Positions 1 through 10,552 are shown, counted from the stretch's first letter. The stretch: 64,000 bases of DNA from Streptomyces sp. NBC_00536 (GCF_036346295.1 NZ_CP107819.1:2852001-2916000), one strand, 5' to 3'. Numbers and translations are program-made. Notes: generated from the letters alone by a model not told the origin.

Positions 1-173
1 GGGGCGCGGACCCCGGCCGGACCTCGCTGCTCGGCAGCCAACTGGACGAGCGGGGGCTGCGCTTCGGCCTGGAACGCTCTTACCGGGTCCTGGCCCGCCT
101 GGCGCAGCGGGGCGAGGAGAGGATCGAACTGGTGGAACGGGCAAACCGTTTCCGTCCACGGACGTGGGTGTGA
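1..173 (+). CDS. C-terminal end of a PknG-like serine/threonine protein kinase (partial)
   Basis: An open frame enters from the left edge (reading from base 3) and stops with TGA at 171-173. The visible 56 residues contain a helical stretch RSYRVLARLAQRGEERIELV and end in RFRPRTWV. From memory, that ending is typical of the C-terminal TPR region of actinobacterial PknG-type kinases. The three genes downstream (PP2C phosphatase, VWA protein, FHA protein) are the usual neighbours of such a kinase, which supports the call. No catalytic residues are in view, so the identification rests on the C-terminal pattern and context only. Confidence 0.55.
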   Translation, partial: GADPGRTSLLGSQLDERGLRFGLERSYRVLARLAQRGEERIELVERANRFRPRTWV

Positions 174-176
174 GTG

Positions 177-1706
177 ATGTCGATGCATCGGCCGTCGGGC
201 TGCCCCAGCTGTGCGGAACCCCTGGAAGAGGGTGACCGTTTCTGCGGAGTCTGCGGATACGCCCTCTCCGCGGATCCCCCGCCCCCGGACGACCACCCGA
301 CGGTCGCCCTGACCCCGGGCCCGTCCCCCGTACCCGCGGGGCATGCCGCCGAGGGGTACGCCGCCGAGTCCGCGCCCGGCGCCGGGGCCTCCGGCCCGGC
401 GGGCTGGCCCGGCCCGGCGGGCGGTGCCCGTTCCGGTTCCGGTTCCGGTTCCGGTTCCGGTGGCGAACCCGTCGGAGCGACCGGCGGATACGGCACGGCT
501 CCCGCCGGGGCCTCCGGCGCGGCGCCCTGGTCCGGCGCGGACCTGGACGGCACCGCCGACGGCCCCACCGGCGCATCGGCCTGGTCCGGTCCGACCGGCC
601 CGACCGGCCCGGACCAGCCCGCCGTGGCGACGGGCACCGTGCCGGGCCCGGGCGCCACGCTCGTCGACGGGCCCGACGGCTGGGACCTCGCCGCCCCCGA
701 CGGGGCGACCTCCGGCCACCTGGGCACGAGCCCGGGCAGCGGCACCGGCACCGGAGCGGACGCGGGGACCGGCACCGGCGGCGAGCCGACCGGCGAGGCG
801 ACCGGCGGGAAGACCTGTGTCGCCTGCCGGGCCGGCCGGGTCGACACCGACGGCTACTGCGAGCACTGCGGCCACGCCCAGCCCCGCGAGCGCGACCACC
901 TCGAAGAGGAGCTCGGCAGCGTCGCCGCCGTCAGCGACCGCGGCCTGCGCCACCACCGCAACGAGGACTCCTTCGCCGTCGCGGCCACCGCGCTGCCCGA
1001 CGGCAGCGCCGCCACCGTCGCCATCGTCTGCGACGGCGTGTCCTCGGCCAGCCGCCCCGACGAGGCCTCCGCCGCCGCGGCCGTCGCCGCCAACGAGGCG
1101 CTGCTGGACGCGCTGCCCCGCGGCGCCCTGCCCCAGCAGGCCATGCACGAGGCCATCCTGGCCGCCGCCACGGCCGTCAACGCCCTGGCCCCGGAGATCC
1201 CCGGCGCGCAGAACGCCCCCGCCTGCACCCTCGTCGGCGCGGTCACGGCGGGTGGTCTGCTGATCATCGGCTGGGTCGGCGACAGCCGCGCGTACTGGGT
1301 GCCCGACGACCGCAACGCCCCGCCCGCCCGCCTCACCGAGGACGACTCCTGGGCCGCCCAGATGGTCGCGGCGGGCCTGATGAACGAGGCCGAGGCGTAC
1401 GCCGACGTCCGCGCGCACGCCATCACCGGCTGGCTCGGCGCCGACGCGTACGAACTGGAGCCGCACACCGTCGCCTTCAAGCCCGACCGGCCCGGCGTCG
1501 TGGTCGTCTGCACCGACGGACTGTGGAACTACGCGGAGTCCGCGCAGGACATGGCCCGGGTGCTGCCCGCCGACGCCGCCGTGCGGCCGCTGCACAGCGC
1601 GCAGGTCCTCGTCGGGCACGCCCTGGACGGCGGTGGCCACGACAACGTGACCGTGGCCGTCGTGCCGTTCGCCGTGCCCGAGGCGGCCGCCGTACCCGCC
1701 GCCTGA
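177..1706 (+). CDS. PP2C-family Ser/Thr protein phosphatase with N-terminal zinc ribbons
   Basis: A predicted cytosolic metal-dependent phosphatase of about 509 residues that would reverse the action of the upstream kinase. A zinc-ribbon-like CPSC...CGVC pair lies at residues 10-30. A low-complexity Gly/Pro/Ala linker follows and includes a run of Gly-Ser dipeptides coded by tandem GGTTCC units near 429-461. A second ribbon, CVAC...CEHC, lies at about 212-235. The PP2C domain (about 245-500) shows RNEDSF, VCDGVSS, VGDSRAYW, CTDGLW and GGHDNVTV, the metal-binding acidic motifs of the family. ATG 177 was chosen; GTG 174 and ATG 183 in the same frame are possible, and no clear ribosome binding site decides. 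The start sits just after the kinase stop, so the genes are probably translationally coupled. Confidence 0.9.
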   Translation: MSMHRPSGCPSCAEPLEEGDRFCGVCGYALSADPPPPDDHPTVALTPGPSPVPAGHAAEGYAAESAPGAGASGPAGWPGPAGGARSGSGSGSGSGGEPVGATGGYGTAPAGASGAAPWSGADLDGTADGPTGASAWSGPTGPTGPDQPAVATGTVPGPGATLVDGPDGWDLAAPDGATSGHLGTSPGSGTGTGADAGTGTGGEPTGEATGGKTCVACRAGRVDTDGYCEHCGHAQPRERDHLEEELGSVAAVSDRGLRHHRNEDSFAVAATALPDGSAATVAIVCDGVSSASRPDEASAAAAVAANEALLDALPRGALPQQAMHEAILAAATAVNALAPEIPGAQNAPACTLVGAVTAGGLLIIGWVGDSRAYWVPDDRNAPPARLTEDDSWAAQMVAAGLMNEAEAYADVRAHAITGWLGADAYELEPHTVAFKPDRPGVVVVCTDGLWNYAESAQDMARVLPADAAVRPLHSAQVLVGHALDGGGHDNVTVAVVPFAVPEAAAVPAA

Positions 1707-1772
1707 CCGCCCGTCACACCCCCCGCACCCCGCCCCCGCCCGCCCCGCACACACCCCGAGGAGACCGTCCTG

Positions 1773-3104
1773 ATGGCGAACTTCGCCAAGCCGAGCGCCC
1801 CGCGCTTCACCGTGGAGGTGTACCAGAACGAGTTCCTCCCGGTGGGCGGGCAGGACGTGCACGCCATCGTGACGGTCACGTCCACCGGGGGCGCGGCGGC
1901 GACCCGCGCCGCGACCCCGGGCAGCGGGGCCGCCGTCGTGATCATGGTCGACTGTTCGGGGTCCATGGCGTACCCGCCGGCCAAGATGACCGGGGCCCAG
2001 GAGGCCACGGCCGCCGCGATCGACACCCTGCACGACGGGACCTCGTTCGCCGTGATCGCCGGTACGCACGTGGCCCGGGAGGTCTATCCCGGCCAGGGCC
2101 GCCTCGCGGTCGCGGACCCGGTCACCCGCGCCCAGGCCAAGACCGCGCTGGGCGCCCTGACCCCCGGCGGCGGCACCGCCATCGGCACCTGGCTCCGGCT
2201 GGCCGACGGCCTGCTGCGCCAGTCCCCCGCCACCATCCGGCACGGCATCCTGCTGACCGACGGCCGCAACGAGCACGAGAGCCCGGAGGTGCTCCGCACC
2301 ACCCTCGACGCCTGCGCCGGCCGGTTCACCTGTGACGCCCGCGGGGTGGGCACCGACTGGGAGGTCAAGGAGGTGACCGGCATCGCGAGCGCGCTGCTCG
2401 GCACCGCCGACATCGTGGCCGATCCGGCCCACCTGGCCGAGGACTTCACGCTCATGATGGAGAACGTCATGGGCAAGGAGGTCGCGGACGTCGCGCTGCG
2501 GCTGTGGAGCCCGGTCGGCGCGGAGATCCAGTACGTCAAGCAGGTCGCGCCCGCCGTGCAGGACCTGACCGACCGCCGCACCGGGGCCGGTCCGCGCGCC
2601 GGTGACTATCCGACCGGGTCGTGGGGCGACGAGTCCCGCGAGTACCACGTCTGCGTCCGGGTGCCCGGCGCCTCCGTGGGCCAGGAAATGCTCGCCTCCC
2701 GGGTCTCCCTGGTCCTGCCGGGCCGGGAGGGCGAGGCCGCCACGATGCTCTCCGAGTCCCAGGGCCTGGTCCGCGCGGTGTGGACGGACGACCTGTCCGC
2801 GTCCACCGCGATCAATGCCCAGGTGGCCCACTACACCGGCCAGGCCGAGCTGGCCGAGGTCATCCAGCAGGGCCTGGAAGCACGCAAACTGGGAGATATA
2901 GACGGCGCCACCGCCAAACTCGGCCGTGCCGTGCAGCTGGCCAGTGCGTCCGGGAACGAGGACACTGCGAAACTGCTGGCAAAGGTGGTGGATGTCGTGG
3001 ATGTCGCTGCGGGTACTGTGCGGCTGAAAGCGAAGGTCGCCGACGCCGACGAGATGACCCTCGAAACGCGGTCGACGCAGACCGTCCGCGTGAAGCGACA
3101 CTGA
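1773..3104 (+). CDS. von Willebrand factor type A domain protein
   Basis: A 443-residue protein with a VWA domain at roughly residues 45-230. The metal-ion-dependent adhesion site is complete: VDCSGSM (DxSxS) near residue 58, with a later TPGGGTAIG and LLTDGRNE. The C-terminal half is beta-rich and ends in an alpha-helical repeat-like stretch (EVIQQGLEARKLGDIDGATA). No signal peptide or membrane segment is seen, so it should be cytosolic. A GAGGAG ribosome binding site lies just before ATG 1773. It sits between the PP2C phosphatase and the FHA protein, a common arrangement in Streptomyces, and probably acts as a binding or scaffold partner in phospho-signalling. Its ligand cannot be told from sequence. 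Confidence 0.88.
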   Translation: MANFAKPSAPRFTVEVYQNEFLPVGGQDVHAIVTVTSTGGAAATRAATPGSGAAVVIMVDCSGSMAYPPAKMTGAQEATAAAIDTLHDGTSFAVIAGTHVAREVYPGQGRLAVADPVTRAQAKTALGALTPGGGTAIGTWLRLADGLLRQSPATIRHGILLTDGRNEHESPEVLRTTLDACAGRFTCDARGVGTDWEVKEVTGIASALLGTADIVADPAHLAEDFTLMMENVMGKEVADVALRLWSPVGAEIQYVKQVAPAVQDLTDRRTGAGPRAGDYPTGSWGDESREYHVCVRVPGASVGQEMLASRVSLVLPGREGEAATMLSESQGLVRAVWTDDLSASTAINAQVAHYTGQAELAEVIQQGLEARKLGDIDGATAKLGRAVQLASASGNEDTAKLLAKVVDVVDVAAGTVRLKAKVADADEMTLETRSTQTVRVKRH

Positions 3105-3138
3105 CGTCCCGACGCAGGGAGAAGGGGGAACGGCCGAC

Positions 3139-4044
3139 ATGCCGACCTGCCCGAACGGGCACCAATCGGTCTCCGACGACTGGTGCGAAGTATGCGGTCA
3201 CCGCATGGCCCCCGCGGCCGCGCCCTACGACCCGGGCTTCCCGATGGCCGGTGGCGAGCCCACCGCGCAGGCGGAGCTGTGCCCGCAGTGCCGGACCCCG
3301 CGCGAGGCGATGGCCCCGTACTGCGAGGAGTGCCGCTTCAACTTCCTGACCCGGACGGCGACCTCGTACACGCCGGTCGCCCCGAACCCGGGGACCCTCC
3401 CGGGTCCGCCCCCGCCCCCGCTCGCGACCACGGGCGCGCAGCCGCTGCCGACCGCCGAGGCCTCGTACGCGCAGGACCCGTATGACCACCACGTCTCGCG
3501 GCCCTCGCAGGTCAACCGGCCCGCCGAGGCCCTGCGGAGCGAGGACGACTGGCTGCTGCCGCCGCCGGTGCAGGAGCAGGAACCGCCGCAGTACCAGCTG
3601 CAGCGGCCGCCCGAGCAGCACACGGTCCCGCCCCAGGGCGGTCCCTGGACCGCGACGATCGGCCCCGACCGGTCGTACTTCATGGCGATGATGCAACGCA
3701 GCGGCCCCGAGGCGGCGGGCCTCAACCTGCCCGCCTACTCACCGGAGCAGCACCTTCCGCTGTCCGGCGGCCAGATCACCATCGGCCGCCGCCGCGCCTC
3801 CACGGGCGAGTCCCCGGACGTCGACCTGTCGGTGCCCCCGGAGGACCCGGGCGTCTCGCACGCGCACGCCGTCCTGGTCCAGCAGCCCGACGGCAGCTGG
3901 GCCGTGGTGGACCAGAACTCCACCAACGGCACCTACATCAACATGGGCGAGGACCCGATCCAGCCCTACGTGCCGGTCCCGCTGCGCGACGGCGACCGCG
4001 TCCACGTGGGCGCCTGGACGACGGTCACCGTCCGCCGCGGCTAG
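3139..4044 (+). CDS. FHA-domain protein with zinc-ribbon N-terminus
   Basis: A 301-residue adaptor predicted to bind phosphothreonine proteins. The N-terminus has two CxxC-type ribbons: CPNGHQ...CEVCGHRM at about 4-23 and CPQC...CEEC at about 50-68. A long Pro/Gln-rich disordered region leads to an FHA domain at about 205-300, with IGRRRAST, a VSHAHAVL histidine and the NSTNGTYIN turn that reads phosphothreonine. The zinc ribbons resemble those of the PP2C protein upstream, suggesting a shared partner. The start has an upstream GGGGGAAC purine run. The TAG stop lies inside a palindrome shared with the convergent methyltransferase gene. Confidence 0.9.
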   Translation: MPTCPNGHQSVSDDWCEVCGHRMAPAAAPYDPGFPMAGGEPTAQAELCPQCRTPREAMAPYCEECRFNFLTRTATSYTPVAPNPGTLPGPPPPPLATTGAQPLPTAEASYAQDPYDHHVSRPSQVNRPAEALRSEDDWLLPPPVQEQEPPQYQLQRPPEQHTVPPQGGPWTATIGPDRSYFMAMMQRSGPEAAGLNLPAYSPEQHLPLSGGQITIGRRRASTGESPDVDLSVPPEDPGVSHAHAVLVQQPDGSWAVVDQNSTNGTYINMGEDPIQPYVPVPLRDGDRVHVGAWTTVTVRRG

Positions 4045-4067
4045 GGCGCCAGGGCGTTTTGCCCTAG
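4041..4067. terminator. Bidirectional hairpin between convergent FHA and methyltransferase genes
   Basis: The arms CTAGGGC (4041-4047) and GCCCTAG (4061-4067) are perfect complements, and a nested AGGGC/GCCCT hairpin has a GTTTT loop. The TAG stop codons of both converging genes lie inside the palindrome, so one element can end transcription from both sides. Confidence 0.6.
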
Positions 4068-5050
4068 GCGGCACGGGGACCTTCTCCCAGGGGCCAGACG
4101 TACGGTCCCTGGGGGTCGTCCAGCCAGGACCACTGGCCCTCCTCGGTGACCGTCACGCCGAAGCGTTCGCGCGGCGGCCGGTCCTCGCGGCGCCACAGGT
4201 CCAGGGCCTCGCGCGGGTGCAGCGCGCCCGCCGTGAGGATCAGCATGAACTGGAAGCGCTCGTTCTCCAGCAGCTCGTACGGGAGCCCGCCCGCCACCCA
4301 CGCGGGCGCGGCCCCGGCTCCGCGCAGCGGGACGAAGTACGCCGAGGTGTGCAGGAAGCGCCCCTCCGCGAACGCGGCGTCCCGCACCCGCAGCGCGATC
4401 AGCCCGGTCGACAGCGGCGCCAGCACGCGCGCGCCCGGGCGGCACTGGGGCAGCCAGGCGGGCGGGATCAGCGGCAGGGTGCAGGTGACGATGATCCGGT
4501 CGAAGGGCCCGCGGGAGGGGCATCCGCGCGCCCCGTCCCCGGTGACCACGGCCGGGTGGTAGCCGAGCTGGGCCAGGTGGGCCCGGGCGGATTCGGTGAT
4601 CTCCTCGTCCAGGTCCACCGTGGTGACCAGGTCCTCGCCGAGCCGGTGGCACAGCAGGGCGGCGTTGTAGCCGGTGCCCGCGCCGATCTCCAGCACGTTG
4701 TCCCCGTCCCGGACCTCCAGCGCCTCCAGCATCCGCGCCATCAGGGAGGGCTGGCTGCTGGAGGAGACCAGCTCGCCGTCGCGCAGCCGGGTCGCGAGCG
4801 GGGCGTCGGCGTAGACCCCGCGCAGCCAGCGGGCCCGCCGCTCGGGGTCGGGGTCCTCGGCCCACAGCCGCTCGTGGCCCGCGCCGCGGCCGGTCCAGAA
4901 GAAGGGGACGAAGACGTGCCGGGGCACGGCGGCGAAGGCCGCCCGCCAGGCGGGGTCGGTCAGCGCCCCGGCGGCGGTCAGCTCCCGCACCTGGGCCGAG
5001 TGGGCCGTCTCCCGCAGATCCCGCGTCGCACTGGTCTCCGTACCGCCCAT
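4064..5050 (-). CDS. Protein-L-isoaspartate O-methyltransferase-like SAM methyltransferase
   Basis: A predicted SAM-dependent methyltransferase of 328 residues. The SAM-binding motif VLEIGAGTGYNAALL lies near residue 123, followed by VTTVDLDEEI (acidic residue for the SAM ribose) and FDRIIVTCTL, the order found in the PCMT family. It is longer than a bacterial Pcm (about 210 residues) because of a C-terminal extension of roughly 120 residues rich in FQFMLILT-type strands. This matches the longer PCMT-like proteins common in Streptomyces, whose substrate is uncertain. ATG 5050 (MGGTETSATRD) was preferred because upstream in-frame sequence is Pro/Arg-rich and overlaps the promoter region shared with the divergent globin gene. 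Confidence 0.8.
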   Translation of the reverse strand: MGGTETSATRDLRETAHSAQVRELTAAGALTDPAWRAAFAAVPRHVFVPFFWTGRGAGHERLWAEDPDPERRARWLRGVYADAPLATRLRDGELVSSSSQPSLMARMLEALEVRDGDNVLEIGAGTGYNAALLCHRLGEDLVTTVDLDEEITESARAHLAQLGYHPAVVTGDGARGCPSRGPFDRIIVTCTLPLIPPAWLPQCRPGARVLAPLSTGLIALRVRDAAFAEGRFLHTSAYFVPLRGAGAAPAWVAGGLPYELLENERFQFMLILTAGALHPREALDLWRREDRPPRERFGVTVTEEGQWSWLDDPQGPYVWPLGEGPRAA

Positions 5051-5159
5051 GCTTCCACTGTGCTGCCGACGCAGCGGCGCCGCCCGTCGGCCGGGCGGGC
5101 GGGCGGGCGGAGGTCCTAGGACCCCGGTCCTCCGTCCGGGCGTCTGAGACGATGGTCGG

Positions 5160-5564
5160 GTGAACGAGATTCCGCGGGGCACGGTCCAGGAGCAGACCTT
5201 CTACGAGCAGGTCGGCGGCGAGGAGACCTTCCGGCGCCTGGTCCGGCGCTTCTACCAGGGGGTCGCCGAGGACCCGGTGCTGCGTCCGATGTACCCGGAG
5301 GCCGACCTGGGCCCGGCCGAGGAGCGCTTCGCGCTGTTCCTCATGCAGTATTGGGGCGGTCCGACCACCTACAGCGACAACCGCGGCCACCCGCGGCTGC
5401 GGATGCGGCACGCCCCGTTCCAGGTGGACAAGGCGGCGCACGACGCCTGGCTGCGGCACATGCGGGACGCGGTCGACGAGCTGGGCCTGGCGCCGGAGCA
5501 CGAGGCCCAGCTGTGGCGCTATGTGACATACGCCGCCGCCTCGATGATCAACACCGAAGGCTGA
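5160..5564 (+). CDS. Truncated hemoglobin, group II (GlbO-like)
   Basis: A 134-residue haem protein of the trHbO type, probably involved in oxygen or NO handling in the cytosol. It shows YEQVGGEETFRRLV near the start, the YWGGPTTYSD stretch and LRMRHAPF, whose His is the proximal haem ligand. The C-terminal helix WRYVTYAAASMINTE is typical. The start is GTG 5160. It is divergent from the methyltransferase gene (about 110 bases shared upstream) and converges with the minus-strand gene at 5584. Length and motif order fit the family closely. Confidence 0.93.
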   Translation: MNEIPRGTVQEQTFYEQVGGEETFRRLVRRFYQGVAEDPVLRPMYPEADLGPAEERFALFLMQYWGGPTTYSDNRGHPRLRMRHAPFQVDKAAHDAWLRHMRDAVDELGLAPEHEAQLWRYVTYAAASMINTEG

Positions 5565-5583
5565 GCGGCGGTACGTACGGGGG

Positions 5584-6297
5584 CTAGACCGGGCGGACCT
5601 GGAGCGCGCCCAGGCCGCCGCCCGGGCGGCGGGTGACGACGGAGCCGTACGGGGTGCGCAGCCGCAGCCAGCTCCCGGAGGCCAGCAGCGCCACGGGCTC
5701 GGGGACGGGGGCGTCCGGCGCGGCGGTCTGCGGCGGCACGGTGGACCGTACCGGCCGCAGGAAGCCCAGGGACTGCGCGGCGTGCACGGCGCGCAGCGGG
5801 AGGGCGGTCTCGCCCAGCGTCCGGGACCAGATCTCGCGGCCGATCCGGTCGCGCTCGGCGCGCGTCCGGTGGGCCGCGGGCAGCGCTTCGTCACGGGCAC
5901 GGAATTCGGCGACGGCCAGGGCCACCGCCGCGCGCATCGCGTCGGCGCCGGGCAGCCCCGGCACCTGCTGCCAGCCGCCGCGGGGCGGCAGTACGCCCGC
6001 CCAGGGCGGCCCGGTGACGGCGGCGGGCACGGCCGCGGTGCCCGAGGCCTCGTCGATCCCCTCCAGGAGTTCCCCGGCGGAGACGGTCAGGTCGAGCGGC
6101 AGGGCCAGCGGCTCCGCCAGCCGGGCCGTGCGGATCGCCAGTACGTCGAAGGACGGCGGGCGGCCGAACACGGCCAGCGCGCTCCCGCCCGCCTGGAGGC
6201 GGACCGCGGCGGCCCGGTCGTAGTGCACGAGCCGGCCCAGGAAGGCGGCGAGGTCCGCCGCCTCCCCGGAATCGGCGAGGCACAGCCGTTCGCTCAT
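5584..6297 (-). CDS. Conserved hypothetical protein, co-transcribed with a thioesterase
   Basis: A soluble 237-residue protein with no signal peptide or membrane segment and no motif I can assign. It is Ala/Leu/Arg-rich, with a middle section WQQVPGLPGADAMRAAV and a basic ERDRIGREIWSRTL helix. Its ATG overlaps the stop of the upstream thioesterase gene by four bases, so the pair is translationally coupled. I recall this protein as a regular neighbour of globin and thioesterase genes in Streptomyces, but no function is inferred. Confidence 0.7.
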   Translation of the reverse strand: MSERLCLADSGEAADLAAFLGRLVHYDRAAAVRLQAGGSALAVFGRPPSFDVLAIRTARLAEPLALPLDLTVSAGELLEGIDEASGTAAVPAAVTGPPWAGVLPPRGGWQQVPGLPGADAMRAAVALAVAEFRARDEALPAAHRTRAERDRIGREIWSRTLGETALPLRAVHAAQSLGFLRPVRSTVPPQTAAPDAPVPEPVALLASGSWLRLRTPYGSVVTRRPGGGLGALQVRPV

Positions 6298-6749
6298 GCC
6301 GCGACGGCCCCTTCCGGGCCCGTGGGCTCGTCGAGGTACTTCTGCAGGAAGTGCTTCTCCTCGGCCGTGATGCGGCGGGGCCGCCCCTCGGCGAGGTTGT
6401 ACGGCACGACCACCGTCGAGGCCCGTACGTAGACCTTCTCGGGCTGGTCGCCCTCCGCCACGTCCTTGACCTCGTAACCGATGGTCAGGGACGCGGCGCC
6501 TATGCGGGTCACCCAGGACTCGATGAGGACCGGCTCGTGACGGTGCACGAGGGGCAGCTTGTAGTCGATCTCGTGACGGGCCACGACGGACCCGCCCGTG
6601 AACGACTCGCTGCCCTCCCCCGGCGCCAGCCGGAACATGAAGTCGATCCGGGCTTCCTCCAGGTAGCGGAGGAAGACCACGTTGTTCACGTGCCCGAAGG
6701 AGTCCATGTCCGACCAGCGCAAGGGGCACCGGTAGAGGTGTCTGGCCAT
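6294..6749 (-). CDS. Acyl-CoA thioesterase, 4HBT/YbgC hotdog family
   Basis: A single-hotdog thioesterase of 151 residues. The catalytic segment WSDMDSFGHVNNVVFLRYLE carries the Asp of the 4-hydroxybenzoyl-CoA thioesterase family (D-x-x-GHVNN), and it is followed by a long helix EARIDFMF. VVARHEIDYKLPL and TIGYEVKDV form the expected strands. It presumably hydrolyses acyl-CoA in the cytosol; the acyl preference is unknown. It is coupled to the downstream hypothetical gene and starts 19 bases after the EttA gene end on the same strand. Confidence 0.88.
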   Translation of the reverse strand: MARHLYRCPLRWSDMDSFGHVNNVVFLRYLEEARIDFMFRLAPGEGSESFTGGSVVARHEIDYKLPLVHRHEPVLIESWVTRIGAASLTIGYEVKDVAEGDQPEKVYVRASTVVVPYNLAEGRPRRITAEEKHFLQKYLDEPTGPEGAVAA

Positions 6750-6768
6750 GCTGTTCTCAGCCTCAGTC

Positions 6769-8433
<1,665 letters not shown>

Positions 8434-8829
8434 GAGAAACCGTCCGGCAGATCGATGGGTGGGCAGATACACCCCATCTTGCCTGACGTCCATCCCCCGG
8501 GGGAAACCCGTATGGCCCCCGGGGCCCTGACCTGGGCCTGGTCGCCGGGCGTCACCGGGGCCTCAGGACCGGCGGGGATGGAGGGCAGGGGGCCGCCCTG
8601 GTCCGCGGCGAGCGCGTCCGGCATGGTGGCGGCCGTGCAGAAGCCGTACACGTACAGGTTGATCGGCTCCGCGCCGTTGTTCCGCCCGCCGGCGAGCCAC
8701 CCCTTGGGGCCGTGGTCCCACCACGGCGTGCTGGCGGTCATCGTGAACGTGCCGGGGCCGCCGCCCGAGAAGACGCCGCCGCTGACGGCCGGCTCGCCGG
8801 CCGGACACGGACGTCGCAAGAGGAAACGA
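8434..8829 (-). pseudogene. Intergenic stretch with a possible gene remnant
   Basis: The 396 bases between EttA and the lipid phosphatase gene hold no complete gene. On the minus strand a frame open from 8819 contains protein-like sequence (GGVFSGGGPGTFTMTASTP, then WWDHGPKGWLAGG and INLYVYGFC) that looks like the end of a secreted or surface protein. It has no signal peptide or ribosome binding site, uses at best a TTG start, and its stop lies inside EttA. The frame is also open upstream into the neighbouring coding sequence. A decayed gene is possible but not proven. The EttA promoter should lie near 8440-8520. Confidence 0.25.
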
Positions 8830-10422
8830 TCAGCCGTCGTCTGTCCGAGTGATCCTGTGGGTGTCAGGTCCGGGGGTGGGGGCGGGGCGGGGGCGGTAGA
8901 CCGTGAGGGCGTCGGGCAGGTCGTCCAGTACGAAGGCCCCGGGGGCCAGCGCGTACTCCCCGTCGTAGGCCAGCGGGGTGCCCGCCGGGACCCGCGTGAC
9001 GCGCAGGCTGCGCAGCCGGGTCGCCGTGTGGACGGGCGAGCGCGTGAGCGGGCCCGCGAGGGCGGCGGCCAGCAGCCGCGGGCCCGGGCGCCCGCCGCCG
9101 TAGACGAGCCGTACGTCGAGCAGCCCTTCGCCCAGGCTCATCCGGTGCCGGGGGGTCGGGCCGCTGCCCCGGTAGGTCCCGTTGCCCGCGAAGAGCAGCC
9201 AGACGGCCCGGCTCCGCCCGGCCAGCCGCAGGCGTACGGGGCGCTCGGCGCGCAGCACCTTCCAGGACGCCAGCAGCGCGGCGGGCCCGCCGCCGATCCG
9301 GGGCCCCCAGCGCAGCCGGTGCCCGAGCAGCTCCGGGTACGCGCCAATGCTGAAGTTGTTCAGGAAGTACCCGAACTCCTCCCGGCCCCCCGGCCCGGGC
9401 TCCGGGACCGGGACGGCGCTCGCGTCGAGGGCCGGTTCGGCGCGGGCGGGGCCCGGGGCGAAGCGGCCCACGCCCACCTTCACGGCGTGGCCCGCGGCCA
9501 CCGCCCGGCAGGTGTCCTCGGCGCCCGCGAGCCCGAGGTCGAGCGCGAAGTGGTTCAGGGTCCCGCCCGGGAACACGGCGAGGGGCACCCCGGCCACCAG
9601 CGCGGCGGTGGCGGCCGCGTTCACCGTGCCGTCGCCCCCGCACACCCCGAGCACGACGCTGCGCGCGGCCGCCGCGGCCAGCTCGGCGGGCAGGTCCGGC
9701 CCCTCGCATGCGATCAGCTCGGCCCGCGGCAGGGCGGCCCGCAGCAGGTCGAGCCCGGCCTCGGCGGCGGTCCCGGACCCCTTGTTGACGATCACCGTGA
9801 GCCCGTCCCCGTCCGGGAGCGCGGGGGCGTCGGCGGCCGGGCGCTCGTTGCCCGGGGAGACCCGGCGGCGCTCGGCGTCCCGGGCCAGCCACCGGACGGT
9901 GCAGCCCGCGGCCACGCCGAGCGCGGCCCCCGCCAGGACGTCGGTCGGGTAGTGCACGCCCGTGTACACCCGGGAGAAGGCCACGGAGGCCGCCACCGGG
10001 AGCGCGAGGGCGCCCCAGCCCGGGGACTCCAGAGCCAGCCCGGCGGCGAAGGCGAAGGCGGAGGCCGAGTGGCCGGACGGGAAGGAGGTGGTCCGGGGCG
10101 GATGGGTGGGCTGTCGGGTGACGGGCACGCCCTCCAGCAGCGGGCGGGGCCTGCGGACCGACCACTTGCCGACGGTGTTGATGGAGGCGGAGGCGAGGGC
10201 CAGCGAGGCCATCGCGCGCATCGCTCCGCGGCGGGCGCCGGGCGAGCCGAAGGCCGCCAGGGCGGAGGCGGCGCCCGCCCACAGCAGGCCGTGGTTGGCG
10301 GCTCGGCCCAGTGCGGGCAGGGTGCGGTCCGCGCCGGGCCAGTGCCTGCGGGCGACCGCGTCGAACAGTGCGCGGTCGCTCTGGGCGAGCCTGCCGTGCC
10401 AGGTCAGTTCCTGATCAGCCAT
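8830..10422 (-). CDS. PAP2 phosphatase / diacylglycerol kinase-like fusion protein
   Basis: A two-domain lipid enzyme of 530 residues. The N-terminal PAP2 domain (about 50-190) has the three phosphatase motifs KWSVRRPRP, SFPSGHSAS and SRVYTGVHYPTDVLAG, including both catalytic His, on several hydrophobic helices. The C-terminal half (about 210-515) is a DAGK/LCB5 kinase domain with the nucleotide loop GGDGTVN and PGGTLNHFA. Such fusions are common in actinomycetes and probably act at the membrane on prenyl- or diacylglycerol phosphates; which direction dominates is unknown. ATG 10422 gives MADQELTWHG. Confidence 0.88.
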   Translation of the reverse strand: MADQELTWHGRLAQSDRALFDAVARRHWPGADRTLPALGRAANHGLLWAGAASALAAFGSPGARRGAMRAMASLALASASINTVGKWSVRRPRPLLEGVPVTRQPTHPPRTTSFPSGHSASAFAFAAGLALESPGWGALALPVAASVAFSRVYTGVHYPTDVLAGAALGVAAGCTVRWLARDAERRRVSPGNERPAADAPALPDGDGLTVIVNKGSGTAAEAGLDLLRAALPRAELIACEGPDLPAELAAAAARSVVLGVCGGDGTVNAAATAALVAGVPLAVFPGGTLNHFALDLGLAGAEDTCRAVAAGHAVKVGVGRFAPGPARAEPALDASAVPVPEPGPGGREEFGYFLNNFSIGAYPELLGHRLRWGPRIGGGPAALLASWKVLRAERPVRLRLAGRSRAVWLLFAGNGTYRGSGPTPRHRMSLGEGLLDVRLVYGGGRPGPRLLAAALAGPLTRSPVHTATRLRSLRVTRVPAGTPLAYDGEYALAPGAFVLDDLPDALTVYRPRPAPTPGPDTHRITRTDDG

Positions 10423-10552
10423 TTCCCGCCCCTACCCGGCGGGGCCCGTCCGAACCGGCCCGGCCCGGCGGCTCGGGCTGGCGGGGTCGGCCGTCGGACC
10501 GCTGCGCGGAGCCTGTCCCCTACCCGCCCCTTCCCGAAACCGGGCTCCGCCC

